The notes: generated from the sequence alone by a model not told the origin. A stretch of 64,000 nt of DNA from Usitatibacter rugosus (GCF_013003965.1 NZ_CP053069.1:1-64000); one strand, 5' to 3'; numbered from the stretch's first letter, positions 18,718 through 30,972 are shown. A program made the numbers and translations.

Positions 18718-19670
18718 CGGGTCTCGATGCGCCCGAGGCGCACGGCCGTGAGGCCGGTCTTGATGTTGTGCGGGACCGGCATGATCAGCACGCAGTTGTC
18801 GTAGGGCGCCCGCACCGCGTTTTCCCCATCCCAGGCGATCACATCGCCACGCCGCTCGATCACCTCGAGGCCGGTGAACTCGCGCGCGAAGCGAAACGCC
18901 GGCGAATTGGCCACCACCGCATCGGTCACGCGCACGAGCTTCTGCGGCGCGACGTTCTCGTCGATCTCCTTCGCGGCACGCTCGCGGTCCACGACATCGA
19001 GCGCCCGCAGGAAGCGCCACGTGGTCTGCCAGGCGACGACGGCGGCCTTCTTCTCCCAGTGCTGCCCGCATTCGATCAGCTGCGCGTTCTTCGGACTCGA
19101 GGGGTCGCCGAATCCGCCGTAGTCGCGCATGCGCGTGCCGTTCGCGTGGCCCGTGTCGCTCACCACGTGCTCCGGGAGGCCGATGTCGAAGGCGAAGCGG
19201 ATGCCCTTGTCGAGCGGTCCGCAGATCATCACCGCGGGGCTGGGCTCGAGCATCGAATGGATGTCGAGCAGGAAATCGGCCGCGTCGACGAACGGCCGGA
19301 GCTGCCGGGCGCGATCCAGCTCGACGCTGCGGCGTGGCCCATCCAGCGTGGAAGGTGTCCACACGCGGTTGAAGTCCTCGTCGACGAAGCGCGTGGCGAA
19401 AGGCCGTTCGCGATCGAAGCGCGAGTACGCCTCCACGTTGGCGAACGCCAGCGTGAGCGTGCCGCGGGTCGGCCGCAGCCCTTCGCGCAGCAGGCGGTCG
19501 ACGGCGATGGCGCCGCAGATCTCGTTGCCGTGCGTGAGGGCGTTCACCATCACGTGCGGGCCGGGCTTGCCGCTTTCGAACGTGTGGATGAAGTCGGTGC
19601 CGGTGCCGGAACGGCGATGGGGCTGGATGTCGGGAGCGTCGAGCTCGACGGGGAACGGGATCGTGGTCAT
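18714..19670 (-). CDS. AstE/AspA family deacylase (succinylglutamate desuccinylase-like)
   Basis: This 318-residue protein belongs to the zinc carboxypeptidase-like AstE/AspA family, which hydrolyses N-acyl amino acids such as N-succinylglutamate or N-acetylaspartate. Visible zinc and active-site elements are NALTHGNEICGAIA (His and Glu ligands), a DFNR-like segment (VDEDFNRVW) and LLDIHSML (the third ligand region). It starts 2 bases after the N-formylglutamate amidohydrolase stop and is the last gene of the peptide transporter operon. This suggests it deacylates imported compounds; the exact substrate is not clear. Its stop overlaps that of the NtrX-like gene on the other strand by four bases. 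Confidence 0.87.
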   Translation of the reverse strand: MTTIPFPVELDAPDIQPHRRSGTGTDFIHTFESGKPGPHVMVNALTHGNEICGAIAVDRLLREGLRPTRGTLTLAFANVEAYSRFDRERPFATRFVDEDFNRVWTPSTLDGPRRSVELDRARQLRPFVDAADFLLDIHSMLEPSPAVMICGPLDKGIRFAFDIGLPEHVVSDTGHANGTRMRDYGGFGDPSSPKNAQLIECGQHWEKKAAVVAWQTTWRFLRALDVVDRERAAKEIDENVAPQKLVRVTDAVVANSPAFRFAREFTGLEVIERRGDVIAWDGENAVRAPYDNCVLIMPVPHNIKTGLTAVRLGRIETR

Positions 19671-19672
19671 GG

Positions 19673-20679
19673 TCAGTGCTTGTGTCCGTGGGAATGGTCG
19701 TGGCCATGGCCGTGATCGTGGCCGTGGTCGTGGTCGTGATCGTGGTGATGGTCGTGGGAGTGGTCATGCCCGCAACCCGGGCCGTGCACATGGCCGTGGT
19801 CGTGGTGATCGTGTCCTGCCGCGCACGCGTGCGAGCCGCGCTCGGTGGCGTACTCCGCGATCACGGTGACCAGGCGGCCGAGGCGCGTGCGCAGCTCCTC
19901 GAACCCGGCGCTCTTCTCGCGCGTGCGCTCGTCCATGTAGAGGCGGCGATTCACCTCGATCTGCAGGCTGTGGCGGTTCGCGGCGGGATCGGAATACGCC
20001 CGCACCAGCTCCACGCCCTTGTAGGGATCGTTCACCTTCACGGTGTAGCCCATGCCCTTCAGCGTGCCGGCCACGAGCGCCGTGAAGTCCGGCGAGCAGG
20101 TCGTTCCGTCGCGATCGCCCAGCACGAAGTCGGCGCGGGGCTTGCCGGGGCCTTCCTCGGAGATGCGGCTGCTCGTCGCCGGCATCGAGTGGCAGTTCAC
20201 GTGATAGACCACGCCGAAGTGCGCGTACGTGGCGTCGAGCGTTTCCTGCACGGCCTTCTGGTAGGGCTGGTGGAACTGCGTGATGCGGCGCTTCACTTCG
20301 TCCAGCGTGAGCTTGCGGTCGTAGATCGGCTCGCCCGAGTCCATCACGCGCCAGATGAGGCCGATGCCGAGCTCCGTCTTGCGGCTCGCCTGCGCCGGGC
20401 CGGGCCAGGGCGCCTCGAGCAGCGACGTGTCGATGTCGAGCACGGATCGGTTCGGATCGATGTACGAGCGCGGGAAACGGGCCGCGATGAGCGTGGCACC
20501 CAGCGAAGGCGCGGCGCCGTAGAGCTCGTCGACGTAGCTGTCCTCGGCGGAGCGCAGCGCCTCCAGCGTTTGCGCCGGGCGAAAATCGGGCGGGTAGTCG
20601 GTTCCGCTGTGCGGGGAGTCCAGCACCAGGGGAGCCACGGTGCCGGAAGGTTGCAGCAAGGTGTAGGCGGGATGCGGTT

Positions 20680-20683
<4 letters not shown>
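19673..20683 (-). CDS. N-formylglutamate amidohydrolase family protein with a histidine-rich tail
   Basis: The first 285 or so of 336 residues form an N-formylglutamate amidohydrolase (FGase) domain: LVLDSPHSGTDYPPDF near the start, SYIDPNRSVLDID, YHVNCHSMPA, and VNDPYKGVELVRAYSDP with LQIEVNRRLYMDE. These carry the metal and substrate residues of the family, which cleaves N-formylglutamate and related amides, classically at the end of histidine breakdown. The tail is extraordinary: 23 of the last 47 residues are histidine, alternating with aspartate and glycine. The ATG at 20683 overlaps the stop of the upstream ABC ATPase gene by four bases. No other histidine-degradation gene is nearby, so a role in the peptide-uptake pathway is more likely. 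Confidence 0.9.
19676..19816 (-). other. Coding segment for a histidine-rich C-terminal tail
   Basis: This 141-base stretch encodes the last 47 residues of the amidohydrolase, 23 of them histidine in HD, HG and HS pairs, with one central cysteine (HGPGCGHDHSH). On the plus strand it reads as a degenerate tandem of GTGGTC/GTGATC units. Similar tails on UreE, HypB, SlyD and zinc transporters bind nickel or zinc. The DNA could arise or change length by slippage, so tail length may vary among strains. Confidence 0.85.
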
Positions 20684-22651
<1,968 letters not shown>

Positions 22652-22655
<4 letters not shown>

Positions 22656-23584
22656 CGCTTGAGCCTCGGGTTGAGGACGTCGCGCATCTGGTCGGCCACC
22701 AGGTTGATCGCCATGATGGTCGCGAGCAGCGCCACGCCGGGATAGAAGCTGATCCAGTACTTGCCGGAGAGCAGGTACTGGAAGCCGTTGGAGATCAGCA
22801 GCCCCAGCGAGGGTTCGGTGATCGGCAGTCCCAGGCCCAGGAACGACAGCGTCGCCTCGAGCGTGATCGCGTGGGCGACCTGCACCGTGGCCACCACGAT
22901 CAGCGGCGGCAGGCAGTTGGGCAGCAGGTGGCGAAAGACCACGCGCCATTGGGGCAGCGCCAGCACGCGCGCGGCCTCGACGTATTCCTTCTGCCGCTCC
23001 ACCAGCGCCGAGGAGCGCACGGTGCGCGCGTAGTACGCCCATTGCACCGTCACGAGCGCGAGGATGATCTTGCCCACGCCCTGGCCCAGCGTGGCCATCA
23101 GCACGAGGGCCACGAGGATCGCCGGGAACGAGAGCTGGATGTCGACGATGCGCATGATGACGGCATCGACCCATCCGCCGAAGTACGCCGCGGCGAGGCC
23201 GAAGACGACGCCGATCGCCACCGCGAGCACGGTGCTCGCCGCGCCCACCGCGAGCGAGATGCGCAGCCCGTAGAAGATGCCCGACAACATGTCGCGGCCC
23301 TGGTCGTCGGTGCCGAGCCAGTAGGTGCCGCCGGTGGCCGACGGGCTTCCCGGCTCGAGCTTGGAGTCCATGACGTCCAGCTGCGCGAGATCGTACGGGT
23401 TCTGCGGCGAGAGCCACGGCGCGGTGAGCGCGATCACGACCACGACCAGCAGGATGCCCAGGCCGGCGAGGGCGAGCCTGCTCTCGGCGAACTCCGCCAT
23501 GAGGCGGCGCCACGGGCTTTCCACCGGAGCCTCCGGTGCCGTCGCGGGGGCGAGCGTTTGCGAAGGCGGGGTCGTGTCGTGCAT
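22652..23584 (-). CDS. Peptide ABC transporter permease (DppC/OppC type)
   Basis: The second inner-membrane permease, 310 residues. It has the N-terminal OppC-type segment (around residues 38-57, LAGLGILLVVVVIALTAPWL), five further hydrophobic segments, and the EAA-loop region ALVERQKEYVEAARVLALPQ that contacts the ATPases. The periplasmic loop SATGGTYWLGTDDQGRDMLS is typical of DppC proteins (HxLGTDxxGRD motif). Two bases separate its start from the stop of the first permease gene, and its stop overlaps the ATPase start. Confidence 0.94.
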
Positions 23585-23585
23585 G

Positions 23586-24569
23586 TCAGTGGGCCGTCGA
23601 CGCGGAGCCGAGGCGCACGCGGGGATCGAGCATCGAATAGAGCACGTCGACGAAGAAATTGATGGCGATGAAGAGCGTCACGATCACCATCAGGTACGCC
23701 ACGATCACGGGGCGGTCGAGCAGGTTGATCGAATCGATCAGCAGCTTGCCGGAGCCGGGCCACGCGAAGATCGATTCGGTCACGATCGCGAACGCGATCA
23801 CCGAGCCCAGCTCGAGGCCGATCACCGTCACGATCGGCACGAGGATGTTCTTCAGGACGTGCACGCCGATCACGCGCCGCGGGCCCAGGCCCTTGGCGCG
23901 GGCGAATTTCACGTAGTCCTGGAGCACGGCCTCGCGGGCGCCGGCGCGCGTGAGCCGTATGAGCAGCGAGAGCTTGAAGAGCGCGAGGTTCAGCGCCGGC
24001 ATGGCCAGGTGCTGCAGGCCGTCCCAGGTGAGGAAGCTCACGGGAACGCCCAGCAGCATCACGGTCTCGCCGCGCCCGTTGGACGGCAGCCAGCCCAGGT
24101 GCACGGAGAACAGCATGATGAGCACCAGGCCCACCCAGAACGTCGGCAGGCTGAAGCCGACGATCGACAGCGCCATGATCGAGCGGCCCACGAAGGAGTG
24201 CGGCCGCAGGCCCGCCAGCAGCCCCAGCGGAATGCCCAATCCCACCGCGATCAACATCGCCGCGAGCGCGAGCTCGATGGTGGCGGGCAGCTTCTGCAGG
24301 ATGAGCTGGATCGCGGGCACGTTGAACACGAACGAGCGGCCGAGGTCGCCCGTCACCGCGCCCTTCAGGAACACCGCGTACTGCTCGAGGATCGGCTTGT
24401 CGAGGCCCAGGGCGACCGTGGCGCGCAGGCGCTCGGCTTCGTCGGCCTGCGGGTTCACCAGTAGCTCGATCGGATTCCCGACGGCGAACACGCCGAGGAA
24501 CACGATGAAAGACATCACCACCAGGACGAAGAAGCTCTGCCCGAGGCGGCGGATGGCGAAGGCGAGCAT
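23586..24569 (-). CDS. Peptide ABC transporter permease (DppB/OppB type)
   Basis: The first permease, 327 residues, with the DppB-type N-terminus (AIRRLGQSFFVLVVMSFIVF), a periplasmic loop with GLDKPILEQYAVFLKGAVTG, and the EAA-like loop LIRLTRAGAREAVLQDYVKF. It forms the translocation channel with the DppC-type partner. It follows the substrate-binding protein gene by 48 bases; that gap is GC-rich, and I see no convincing terminator in it, so the whole set is probably one transcript. Confidence 0.94.
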   Translation of the reverse strand: MLAFAIRRLGQSFFVLVVMSFIVFLGVFAVGNPIELLVNPQADEAERLRATVALGLDKPILEQYAVFLKGAVTGDLGRSFVFNVPAIQLILQKLPATIELALAAMLIAVGLGIPLGLLAGLRPHSFVGRSIMALSIVGFSLPTFWVGLVLIMLFSVHLGWLPSNGRGETVMLLGVPVSFLTWDGLQHLAMPALNLALFKLSLLIRLTRAGAREAVLQDYVKFARAKGLGPRRVIGVHVLKNILVPIVTVIGLELGSVIAFAIVTESIFAWPGSGKLLIDSINLLDRPVIVAYLMVIVTLFIAINFFVDVLYSMLDPRVRLGSASTAH

Positions 24570-24617
24570 GGGGCGGGGTGGCGGGGAGCCGCGCTCGCGC
24601 GCCGCTCCGTGGGACGG

Positions 24618-26198
24618 TTACTTGACGGGCTTCAGGTCCATGGCGAGCGTGTACTGGTCCGTGCGCGGCGTGTAGCGATAGCCTTTCGCGGTGGCCCAGG
24701 TGCTCACCTCGTAGTGGATGGGGATCAGCGCCGTGTCGTTCATCGCCGTTTCCGCCGCCGCCTGGATGAGCCCCTCGCGCTTCTTGTCGTCCATCGTGAC
24801 CAGGGCCTTTACCAGCTGCTCGTCCATGGCCGGGTTGGAGTAGCGGCCGCGATTGTTCACGCCCATGCCCTTCTCGGGATTGCGGGTGGCGAGGAGCGAA
24901 CGCAGGCTCGAGCCTTGCTCACCCGATTCCGTGCCCCAGCCGAGCAGCATGTAGCCGAACTCGCCGTTGGTGGCGCGGCTGAAGTAGGTGCCGGCGGGAA
25001 GCGTCTCCACCTTGGTGTCGATGCCGATGCGTGAGTAGAACTGCGCGATGGTCTGGGCAATCTTGTCGTCGTTGATGTAGCGGTTGTTGGTTCCGTGCAC
25101 CGTCATCGCGAAGCCGTTCGGATAACCGGCCTCGGCCAGCAGCTTCTTGGCGCCTTCCGGATCGTACTTCTGCGGCTTCAGCTTCTTGCTGGTGCCGTAG
25201 AACGTGTCGGCCAGCAGCTGCGCGGCGGGCACGGACTTCTTCTCCATCACGCGATCGGAGATCGCGTCGCGGTTGATGGCCATCGACAACGCCTTCCGCA
25301 CGCGCGCGTCCTTGAACGGGTTCTTGTCCAGGGGCTTCCCGTCCTTGGCGGTGACGAACGGCGGCGACTTGTCGCTCCACTGCCAGAGGTGGACGTAGAT
25401 CACGCGGTTCGAGACCTTGTCGGCGAGCATGAAGTTCGCGTCCTTCTCGAACTTCGCGATGTCGGACGTCGGCACCGTCTCGATCATCTGCACGTCCCTC
25501 GACAGGAGGGCCGCGACGCGCGCCGCGGGGTTCGAGAGGATCTTGAAGGTGACCTTGTCCCAGGGTTGCTCGCCGGCCCAGTGGCCGTAGTTCGCCTTCA
25601 GCAGCACGTGCTGGTTCTGGATGTACTCGACGAACTTGTAGGGGCCCGTGCCGATCGCGGCCTTGCCCGAGTTGTAGTCGGCCGTCGTGGCCTTCTCGCC
25701 ATTCAGCTTCGAGACGATGAGCACCGAGGCGAGGTCGCTCGGCAGCAGCACGTGCGGCGAGGCGGTCTTGAAGATGAGGGTGTGCGGGTCGACCACCTTC
25801 ACGTCGACGATCGGCTTGGTGAACGTGGCGAACGACGAGGGGCTGTTGGGCACGTTGGGCACGCGGTTCAGGGTGAAGACCACGTCGTCGGCGGTGAAGG
25901 CCGAGCCGTCGTGGAACTTCACGTTCTTGCGCAGCTTGAATTCCCAGGTGAGGTCGTCGATCGCCTTCCACGAGGTCGCGAGCGCGGGCACCAGCTTCTG
26001 GTTGGGATCGCGCGCGATGAGCGGCTCGAAGATGTGGATCAGCATCGAGTTGTTCGGCGAGAGGTTGTGGTAGTGCGGGTCGATGGACGTGATCGCGGCC
26101 TGCAGGCCGATCGACACGGAGCGTTCCGGGGCGGCGTGGGCGAGGGAAAAGGCGCCAAGGGCGAACGCGGCGAGCGCGACGCGGAGGGTGCGCAGCAT
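24618..26198 (-). CDS. Peptide-type ABC transporter substrate-binding protein (DppA/OppA family)
   Basis: A 526-residue periplasmic binding protein of the SBP_bac_5 family, with a signal peptide (MLRTLRVALAAFALGAFSLA, cleaved after about residue 22). The mature protein starts with APERSVSIGLQAAITSIDPH and has the family region WEFKLRKNVKFHDGSAFTADD. It delivers peptides or similar compounds to the DppB/C permeases. A good ribosome site (AGGAGA) lies 8 bases before the ATG. It is the first gene of the seven-gene minus-strand operon and is divergent from a small TPR-like gene. Confidence 0.94.
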   Translation of the reverse strand: MLRTLRVALAAFALGAFSLAHAAPERSVSIGLQAAITSIDPHYHNLSPNNSMLIHIFEPLIARDPNQKLVPALATSWKAIDDLTWEFKLRKNVKFHDGSAFTADDVVFTLNRVPNVPNSPSSFATFTKPIVDVKVVDPHTLIFKTASPHVLLPSDLASVLIVSKLNGEKATTADYNSGKAAIGTGPYKFVEYIQNQHVLLKANYGHWAGEQPWDKVTFKILSNPAARVAALLSRDVQMIETVPTSDIAKFEKDANFMLADKVSNRVIYVHLWQWSDKSPPFVTAKDGKPLDKNPFKDARVRKALSMAINRDAISDRVMEKKSVPAAQLLADTFYGTSKKLKPQKYDPEGAKKLLAEAGYPNGFAMTVHGTNNRYINDDKIAQTIAQFYSRIGIDTKVETLPAGTYFSRATNGEFGYMLLGWGTESGEQGSSLRSLLATRNPEKGMGVNNRGRYSNPAMDEQLVKALVTMDDKKREGLIQAAAETAMNDTALIPIHYEVSTWATAKGYRYTPRTDQYTLAMDLKPVK

Positions 26199-26206
26199 GG
26201 GAAATT

Positions 26207-26233
26207 TCTCCTGGGGATCCTCGGGCGATAATA
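26207..26233. promoter_or_regulatory. Shared promoter elements between the binding-protein gene and the TPR gene
   Basis: In the 41-base gap between these divergent genes, ATAATA at 26228-26233 reads TATTAT on the minus strand, a good -10 for the binding-protein operon with a short leader. AGGAGA (26207-26212, minus) is its ribosome site. On the plus strand GATAAT (26227-26232) could be the -10 of the TPR gene, which would start transcription at or next to its ATG at 26240. The -35 elements are weak on both strands. Confidence 0.45.
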
Positions 26234-26239
26234 CCGTGA

Positions 26240-26566
26240 ATGTCCCTGATCGAGCGATTCGAAGCCCTGCTCGCCGGCGGCAAGGACAACGCCTTGCTGC
26301 GGTTCACGTTGGGCACCGAGCACCTGAAGGCCGGAGCGGTTGCGAAGGCCGTGGAGCACCTGCGCGCCGCGGTCGCGCACGAGGCGTCGTACTCGGCCGC
26401 ATGGAAGGCTCTCGGCAAGGCGCTCGCCGAAAGCGGCGACGCCGAAGGCGCGAAGGAAGCCTACCGCCGCGGCATCGACGCGGCCGAAGGCCACGGGGAC
26501 AAGCAGGCCGCGAAGGAGATGGCCGTGTTCCTGAAGCGCCTCGAGAAGGCGCCTCCGGCGGTCTAG
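26240..26566 (+). CDS. Small TPR-like protein
   Basis: This 108-residue soluble protein is almost all alpha-helical, with two tandem helix pairs resembling tetratricopeptide repeats ([20 protein letters not shown] then [20 protein letters not shown] and [18 protein letters not shown]). Such proteins are protein-protein adaptors; no partner can be named. There is no ribosome site before the ATG, and a -10-like GATAAT lies about 8 bases upstream, so the mRNA may be leaderless. Its TAG stop shares CTAG with the stop of aroB on the opposite strand. Confidence 0.8.
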   Translation: MSLIERFEALLAGGKDNALLRFTLGTEHLKAGAVAKAVEHLRAAVAHEASYSAAWKALGKALAESGDAEGAKEAYRRGIDAAEGHGDKQAAKEMAVFLKRLEKAPPAV

Positions 26567-27645
26567 GACGCGGAGACGATCTTCCGGATCGCGGCCGCCG
26601 GCGTGTCGCGCACGATCGCCGCCTTGCCGAGCGCGTCGAGCAGGATCAACGTCACCCGTCCCTCTTCGTTCTTCTTGTCGCGGCCCATGTGCGTGAGCCA
26701 GTCCTCCACGCCGATCGCGGGCGCGGCGACGGGAAGCCCGAGTGCGGCGACCACGCGCTCGACGCGGAGCGCATCGGAATTCGCGATGCGTCCCTGCGCG
26801 GCGGAGAGGCGAGCCGCGAGCACCATGCCGGCGCCGACCGCCTCGCCGTGCAGCCACTCCCCGTAGCCCATCGCGGCTTCGATGGCGTGGCCGAAGGTGT
26901 GGCCGAAATTCAGGATCGCGCGCACGCCGGATTCACGTTCGTCCTCGGCGACCACCGCCGCCTTGATCTCGCAGGAGCGGCGGATCGCATACGAGAGCGC
27001 GGAGGCATCGCGTGCGACGAGCTGTGCCGCGTGCGCCTCGATCCAGTCGAGGAACGCCGCGTCGGCGATGAAGCCGTACTTCACGACTTCGGCGAGCCCG
27101 GCCGCGAGCTCGCGCTCGGGCAACGTGGCGAGCGTGTCCGTGTCGGCGACCACTGCAAGCGGCTGGTGGAACGCACCCACCATGTTCTTGCCCAGCGCGT
27201 GGTTGATCGCGGTCTTGCCGCCCACCGACGAGTCCACCTGCGCGAGCAACGTCGTGGGGACCTGGAGGAAGGGCACTCCGCGCTGGTACGTGGCCGCCGC
27301 GAATCCCGCGACGTCGCCCACCACGCCGCCGCCCAGCGCGACGATCACGGTCTTGCGGTCGGCGCCCTCCTCGAGCAGGCGCGCGAAGATCGCGTCGAGG
27401 CTCTTCCAGTCCTTGTGCGCTTCGCCGTCGGGCATCGCGATCGAGAAGGATTTCGCCCCGGCGCTCTCGAGCGTCTGCCGCAGGCGCCGCTCATAGCGGG
27501 ACGCCACCGCGGCATTCGTGACGATGGCCACGCGCCGCGAGCGCACGTGCGGCGCGAAGAGCTCGGCGCGGGCGAGCAGGCCGGCTCCGATGTGGATCGG
27601 ATAGCTGCGATCGCCGAGCGCGACGTGGAGGGTCTCGTTGCTCAT
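26563..27645 (-). CDS. aroB: 3-dehydroquinate synthase
   Basis: AroB makes 3-dehydroquinate from DAHP using NAD and zinc, the second step of the shikimate pathway. The 360-residue protein has the NAD-binding [25 protein letters not shown], the metal-binding HTFGHAIE and the AEVVKYG segment. The ATG at 27645 overlaps the aroK stop by four bases, the usual aroK-aroB arrangement downstream of pilMNOPQ in beta- and gammaproteobacteria. It converges on the TPR-like gene with interleaved stop codons. Confidence 0.98.
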   Translation of the reverse strand: MSNETLHVALGDRSYPIHIGAGLLARAELFAPHVRSRRVAIVTNAAVASRYERRLRQTLESAGAKSFSIAMPDGEAHKDWKSLDAIFARLLEEGADRKTVIVALGGGVVGDVAGFAAATYQRGVPFLQVPTTLLAQVDSSVGGKTAINHALGKNMVGAFHQPLAVVADTDTLATLPERELAAGLAEVVKYGFIADAAFLDWIEAHAAQLVARDASALSYAIRRSCEIKAAVVAEDERESGVRAILNFGHTFGHAIEAAMGYGEWLHGEAVGAGMVLAARLSAAQGRIANSDALRVERVVAALGLPVAAPAIGVEDWLTHMGRDKKNEEGRVTLILLDALGKAAIVRDTPAAAIRKIVSAS

Positions 27646-28169
27646 GCGGATCCGGCGTGCTGCCGGAGCGTGGCGGCGAGCCGGGTCGCGAGCGCCGAGG
27701 GACTCTGCGGGCCGGTGTCGACCACCAGGTGGGCGCATTCCATGTAAAGCGGCTCGCGCTGTTCCAGCAGCGTGGCGAGCGTGGCCTTCGGATCGGGCGT
27801 GGCGAGCAGCGGCCGGCTGGTGTCGTGGCGCGTGCGCTCCCACAGGCTCTCGAGGCGGGCGCGCAGGTAGACCACGGTGCCGCGCTCGCGCATGACCTTG
27901 CGGTTCTCGGGATCGAGGACCACGCCGCCACCCGTGGCGATGACGGCGTTCTCCCCGGCCGCGAGCTCGACCAGCAGGGTGGATTCGCGTTTGCGGAAGC
28001 CCGCCTCGCCCTCGATCTCGAAGATGGTGGCGACCGCGACGCCGGTGCGGGTCACGAGCTCCTTGTCCGCGTCGGCGAAGACCAGGCCGAGCTTGCGCGC
28101 GAGCGCGCGCCCGATGGTGGTCTTGCCTGCGCCCATCATGCCCACGAGGAAGATGTTCCCGGTTGCCAC
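27642..28169 (-). CDS. aroK: Shikimate kinase
   Basis: AroK phosphorylates shikimate with ATP, the fifth step of aromatic amino acid synthesis. The 175-residue protein has the P-loop [14 protein letters not shown], the substrate site [13 protein letters not shown] with the FRKRES arginine, TGGGVVLD, and a lid region [10 protein letters not shown]. The start is a GTG at 28169 giving [17 protein letters not shown]; no better ATG exists. A terminator lies between pilQ and this gene, so aroK-aroB may have its own promoter or depend on read-through. Confidence 0.97.
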   Translation of the reverse strand: MATGNIFLVGMMGAGKTTIGRALARKLGLVFADADKELVTRTGVAVATIFEIEGEAGFRKRESTLLVELAAGENAVIATGGGVVLDPENRKVMRERGTVVYLRARLESLWERTRHDTSRPLLATPDPKATLATLLEQREPLYMECAHLVVDTGPQSPSALATRLAATLRQHAGSA

Positions 28170-28185
28170 ACGCCGAGGATAGCGG

Positions 28186-28215
28186 AAAAAAAAGCCCCGG
28201 CGCTCGGCCGGGGCT
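28186..28215 (-). terminator. Intrinsic terminator after pilQ
   Basis: On the minus strand an 8-base stem (AGCCCCGG at 28208-28215 as read, paired with the segment at 28193-28200) around a 7-base loop is followed by eight T residues (28186-28193). It lies 20 bases beyond the pilQ stop and ends 17 bases before the aroK start. It should end most pilMNOPQ transcripts. Confidence 0.88.
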
Positions 28216-28234
28216 GGGGTTTCGGGGGTTCGGC

Positions 28235-30442
28235 TCAGCGAACCATCAGCGTGTCCTTGACGATCTTCGGCGTGACGAAGATCAGGAGCTCGGTCTTGTC
28301 GTCCTGCTTGATCGTGCGCTTGAAGAAGAAGCCCACGAACGGGACGTCGCCCAGGAACGGGACCTTGTCGACCGTGGTGCGCGTCGTCTGCTCGAAGATG
28401 CCGCCCAGGACGATCGTGTCGCCGTTGTCGACGAGCACCTGGGTCGAGACCTTCTTCGTGTCCACCGAGGGGATGCCGGAGAAGATCTGGCCGACGGCGT
28501 CCTTCTTCACCTCGAGGTCCATGATGATGCGGTCGTCCGGCGTGATGCGCGGCGTGACTGCCAGCTCGAGCACCGCCGGCTTGAAGGTCACCGTCGTGGA
28601 GCCGCTCGCCGAAGCCGTGAGGTACGGGATCTCCGTGCCCTGCGAGATGATCGCCTTCTTCTTGTCGGCGGTGATCACGCGCGGGCTGGAAACCACCTTG
28701 CCGCGGTTGTCGGCTTCGAGCGCGGAGAGCTCGACGTTCACGAGGTTGCCGCTGCCCAGGTTCAGGATCGACAGGGCCAGCTGGCCGGCCGCTCCCGTCA
28801 CGGGCAGGTTCACGTTGAGCTGGTCGGGCTGCGCGCCGATCGGGATGAGGCCGGAGGAACCCGTGCCGCTGAAGAAGCCGGAGTTGCCGGGGAGCGCGCC
28901 GGGATACACGAGCGAGGCCGCGCCGCGGGAGGCCGGGTTGTTCGACAGGGGCTGGACCGTGTCCACGAGCGAGCCGGAGACGCCGATGTTGTAGTTGTTC
29001 GTGTTGAACGCCGACTGCGTGCCGAAGCGCGCGCCCAGCTGGCGGCCCCACTTGTCGTCCGCGATCACGATGCGCGCCTCGATCAGCACCTGGCGAACCG
29101 GCACGTCGAGCTGCTGGATCAGGCGGCGGGCCTCCTCGAGGCGGCCACCGGTGTCCTGCACGAACAGCGTGTTGGTGCGCTCGTCGATCGTGGCATTGCC
29201 GCGCTTCGAGAGGATCTTCGCATCCTTGTCCGAGAGGAGCTTCTTCAGGTCCTCGGCCTTGGCGTAGGAGAGCGCGAACGACTCGGTGCGCACCGGCTCG
29301 AGGTCGGAGACCGCGGCCAGGGCTTCAAGCTGCAGCTTCTCCTTGGCGGCCAGCTCGTCGGTCGGGGCGATCAGCACCACGTTGCCGTTCTTGCGCTTCG
29401 ACAGGCCCTTGGCCTGCAGGATGATGTCGAGCGCCTGGTCCCAGGGCACGTCCTTCAGGCGGAGCGTCAGGTTGCCGCCCACCGTGTCGCTGGTGATGAT
29501 GTTCAGGCCCGTGAAGTCCGCGATCACCTGGAGCACCGCGCGCACTTCGACGTTCTGGAAGTTGAGCGAGAGCTTCTCGCCGGAGTAGCCGGGAGCGGAG
29601 CCCTGGATCAGCTTGTTCGGGTCTTCCTTGACCGGCTTCACCTCGACGATGAACTGGGTGTCGGTCTGGTAGGCCGAGTATTCCCAGATGCCGCGCGGCT
29701 CGATCACCATGCGGGCGTTGCCGCCCTGCTCGAACGTGTCCACGTACTTCACCGGGGTGCCGAAGTCGCCCACGTCGAGGCGGCGGACGAGGTTGCGCGG
29801 CACGTTGGTGCTGAGGAAGTCGACGAGGAGCTGCTGGCCCTGGCGGCGGATGTCGATGCCGACGTTGGACGAGGACAGGTCGACGACGACGCGGCCTTCC
29901 GAGATGTTGCCGCGGCGGAAGTCGACGTCGCGGAGGTTGTAGCGGACCTGCGTGCCGGCCGCCGCTTCGGCGAAGGTGGTCGCGCCGGGCGACGGCGTGG
30001 TGGCCGCGGAACCCGTCGTGGTGACCGCCTGCGAGCCGTCGATCGTGACGACCAGCATGTTGCCGTCGAGCGCCTGCGTGTAGGTGAGGTTGCGGGTGAG
30101 GTTCATCACCAGGCGCGTGCGGTTCGCCGTCTGGACGACCGAGACGCTGCGAAGGTCGCCTTCGCCGGCGTCGACCTGGGTCTTGCCCATGCCGTTGATG
30201 GTGTCGGGCAGGTCGATCGCGATGCGCGGCGGGTTGGTGACCGCGAAGCCCTGCGGCACGCCCTTCAGGGGCTCCTTGAAGGCGGCCTTCATGATGATCT
30301 TTCCGCCCTGGATGGACGAGAAGGTCATGGATTCGAGCGAGTTCTTCGCCTGCGCCCCGGCAAGGGGCGCCCAGAGCGCCAGCGCGAGCGCGCCCACGAA
30401 GGCGACGAGCTGCATGGGAGTTCGGATGAGGTTCGAGTTCAC
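28235..30442 (-). CDS. pilQ: Type IV pilus secretin PilQ
   Basis: PilQ forms the outer-membrane ring through which the type IV pilus passes and through which DNA enters during transformation. The 735-residue protein has a signal sequence ([20 protein letters not shown]), two AMIN domains that bind peptidoglycan (about 35-250), a secretin/TonB short N-terminal region near 300-365 ([20 protein letters not shown]), an N1-type domain (about 370-450), and the secretin core with [16 protein letters not shown] near the end. The GTG start overlaps the pilP stop by four bases; an in-frame ATG lies nine codons later. It is the last gene of the pil operon. Confidence 0.98.
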   Translation of the reverse strand: MNSNLIRTPMQLVAFVGALALALWAPLAGAQAKNSLESMTFSSIQGGKIIMKAAFKEPLKGVPQGFAVTNPPRIAIDLPDTINGMGKTQVDAGEGDLRSVSVVQTANRTRLVMNLTRNLTYTQALDGNMLVVTIDGSQAVTTTGSAATTPSPGATTFAEAAAGTQVRYNLRDVDFRRGNISEGRVVVDLSSSNVGIDIRRQGQQLLVDFLSTNVPRNLVRRLDVGDFGTPVKYVDTFEQGGNARMVIEPRGIWEYSAYQTDTQFIVEVKPVKEDPNKLIQGSAPGYSGEKLSLNFQNVEVRAVLQVIADFTGLNIITSDTVGGNLTLRLKDVPWDQALDIILQAKGLSKRKNGNVVLIAPTDELAAKEKLQLEALAAVSDLEPVRTESFALSYAKAEDLKKLLSDKDAKILSKRGNATIDERTNTLFVQDTGGRLEEARRLIQQLDVPVRQVLIEARIVIADDKWGRQLGARFGTQSAFNTNNYNIGVSGSLVDTVQPLSNNPASRGAASLVYPGALPGNSGFFSGTGSSGLIPIGAQPDQLNVNLPVTGAAGQLALSILNLGSGNLVNVELSALEADNRGKVVSSPRVITADKKKAIISQGTEIPYLTASASGSTTVTFKPAVLELAVTPRITPDDRIIMDLEVKKDAVGQIFSGIPSVDTKKVSTQVLVDNGDTIVLGGIFEQTTRTTVDKVPFLGDVPFVGFFFKRTIKQDDKTELLIFVTPKIVKDTLMVR

Positions 30443-30972
30443 TTTTTGTCCCCTTTGCTGGCTTCTTCCAGGAGCGGCAGAACACTTTGCCGCTCGGCCC
30501 AGTCGCCGGCGCTGTCCTGGACGATTTCCTTGAGCTTGATCTCACCTTCGTTCACGTCGGTGATCAGGCCGAAGTTCTGTCCCATGTAGTTGCCCTTCTT
30601 CACGCGGTAAAGCGTCTTGTCCGCGCGCACGAGGGCAAACGTTTCATTCAGCTGCGAGAGAGTCCCCACCATCTTCAGCTGCTCCAGCGGGAACGCTTCC
30701 AGCGGTTCCTTGCGTCGGTTCAGGTCCGGCGCCACGCCGCCGCCCGCCCCCTGGTCCTTCGGCGGGGTGAGCTTGCGGGGCTTGAACGGATCCGGAAGGT
30801 CGAAGCCTTCGTACGTGAACGGCTCGAACGGCTTCACCGAGGGGAGCGAGTCGATCTTGCGCGGCAGCCCCTTCTCGGAGTCGCGCACGAACTGCTTCAG
30901 CTCGTCCAGCTCGGAGCTGCAGCCGGCCACGACGAGGGCGGCCGCGGGAATGAGCATCCAGCGCTTGTTCAT
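30439..30972 (-). CDS. pilP: Type IV pilus assembly lipoprotein PilP
   Basis: A 177-residue inner-membrane lipoprotein with a lipobox (ALVVAGC; lipidated cysteine about residue 18). PilP binds the PilN-PilO dimer and the periplasmic part of PilQ, linking the two membranes. The region EAFPLEQLKMVGTLSQLNE and GNYMGQNFGLITDVNEGEI is typical of the family's small beta domain. It overlaps both neighbours by four bases. Confidence 0.96.
   Translation of the reverse strand: MNKRWMLIPAAALVVAGCSSELDELKQFVRDSEKGLPRKIDSLPSVKPFEPFTYEGFDLPDPFKPRKLTPPKDQGAGGGVAPDLNRRKEPLEAFPLEQLKMVGTLSQLNETFALVRADKTLYRVKKGNYMGQNFGLITDVNEGEIKLKEIVQDSAGDWAERQSVLPLLEEASKGDKK

Noticed and set aside
19676-19816. Short tandem-like GTGGTC/GTGATC DNA repeat considered as a CRISPR or satellite array
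   Set aside because: The units are only 6 bases, have no spacers and lie in frame inside a coding region, encoding the histidine-rich tail.
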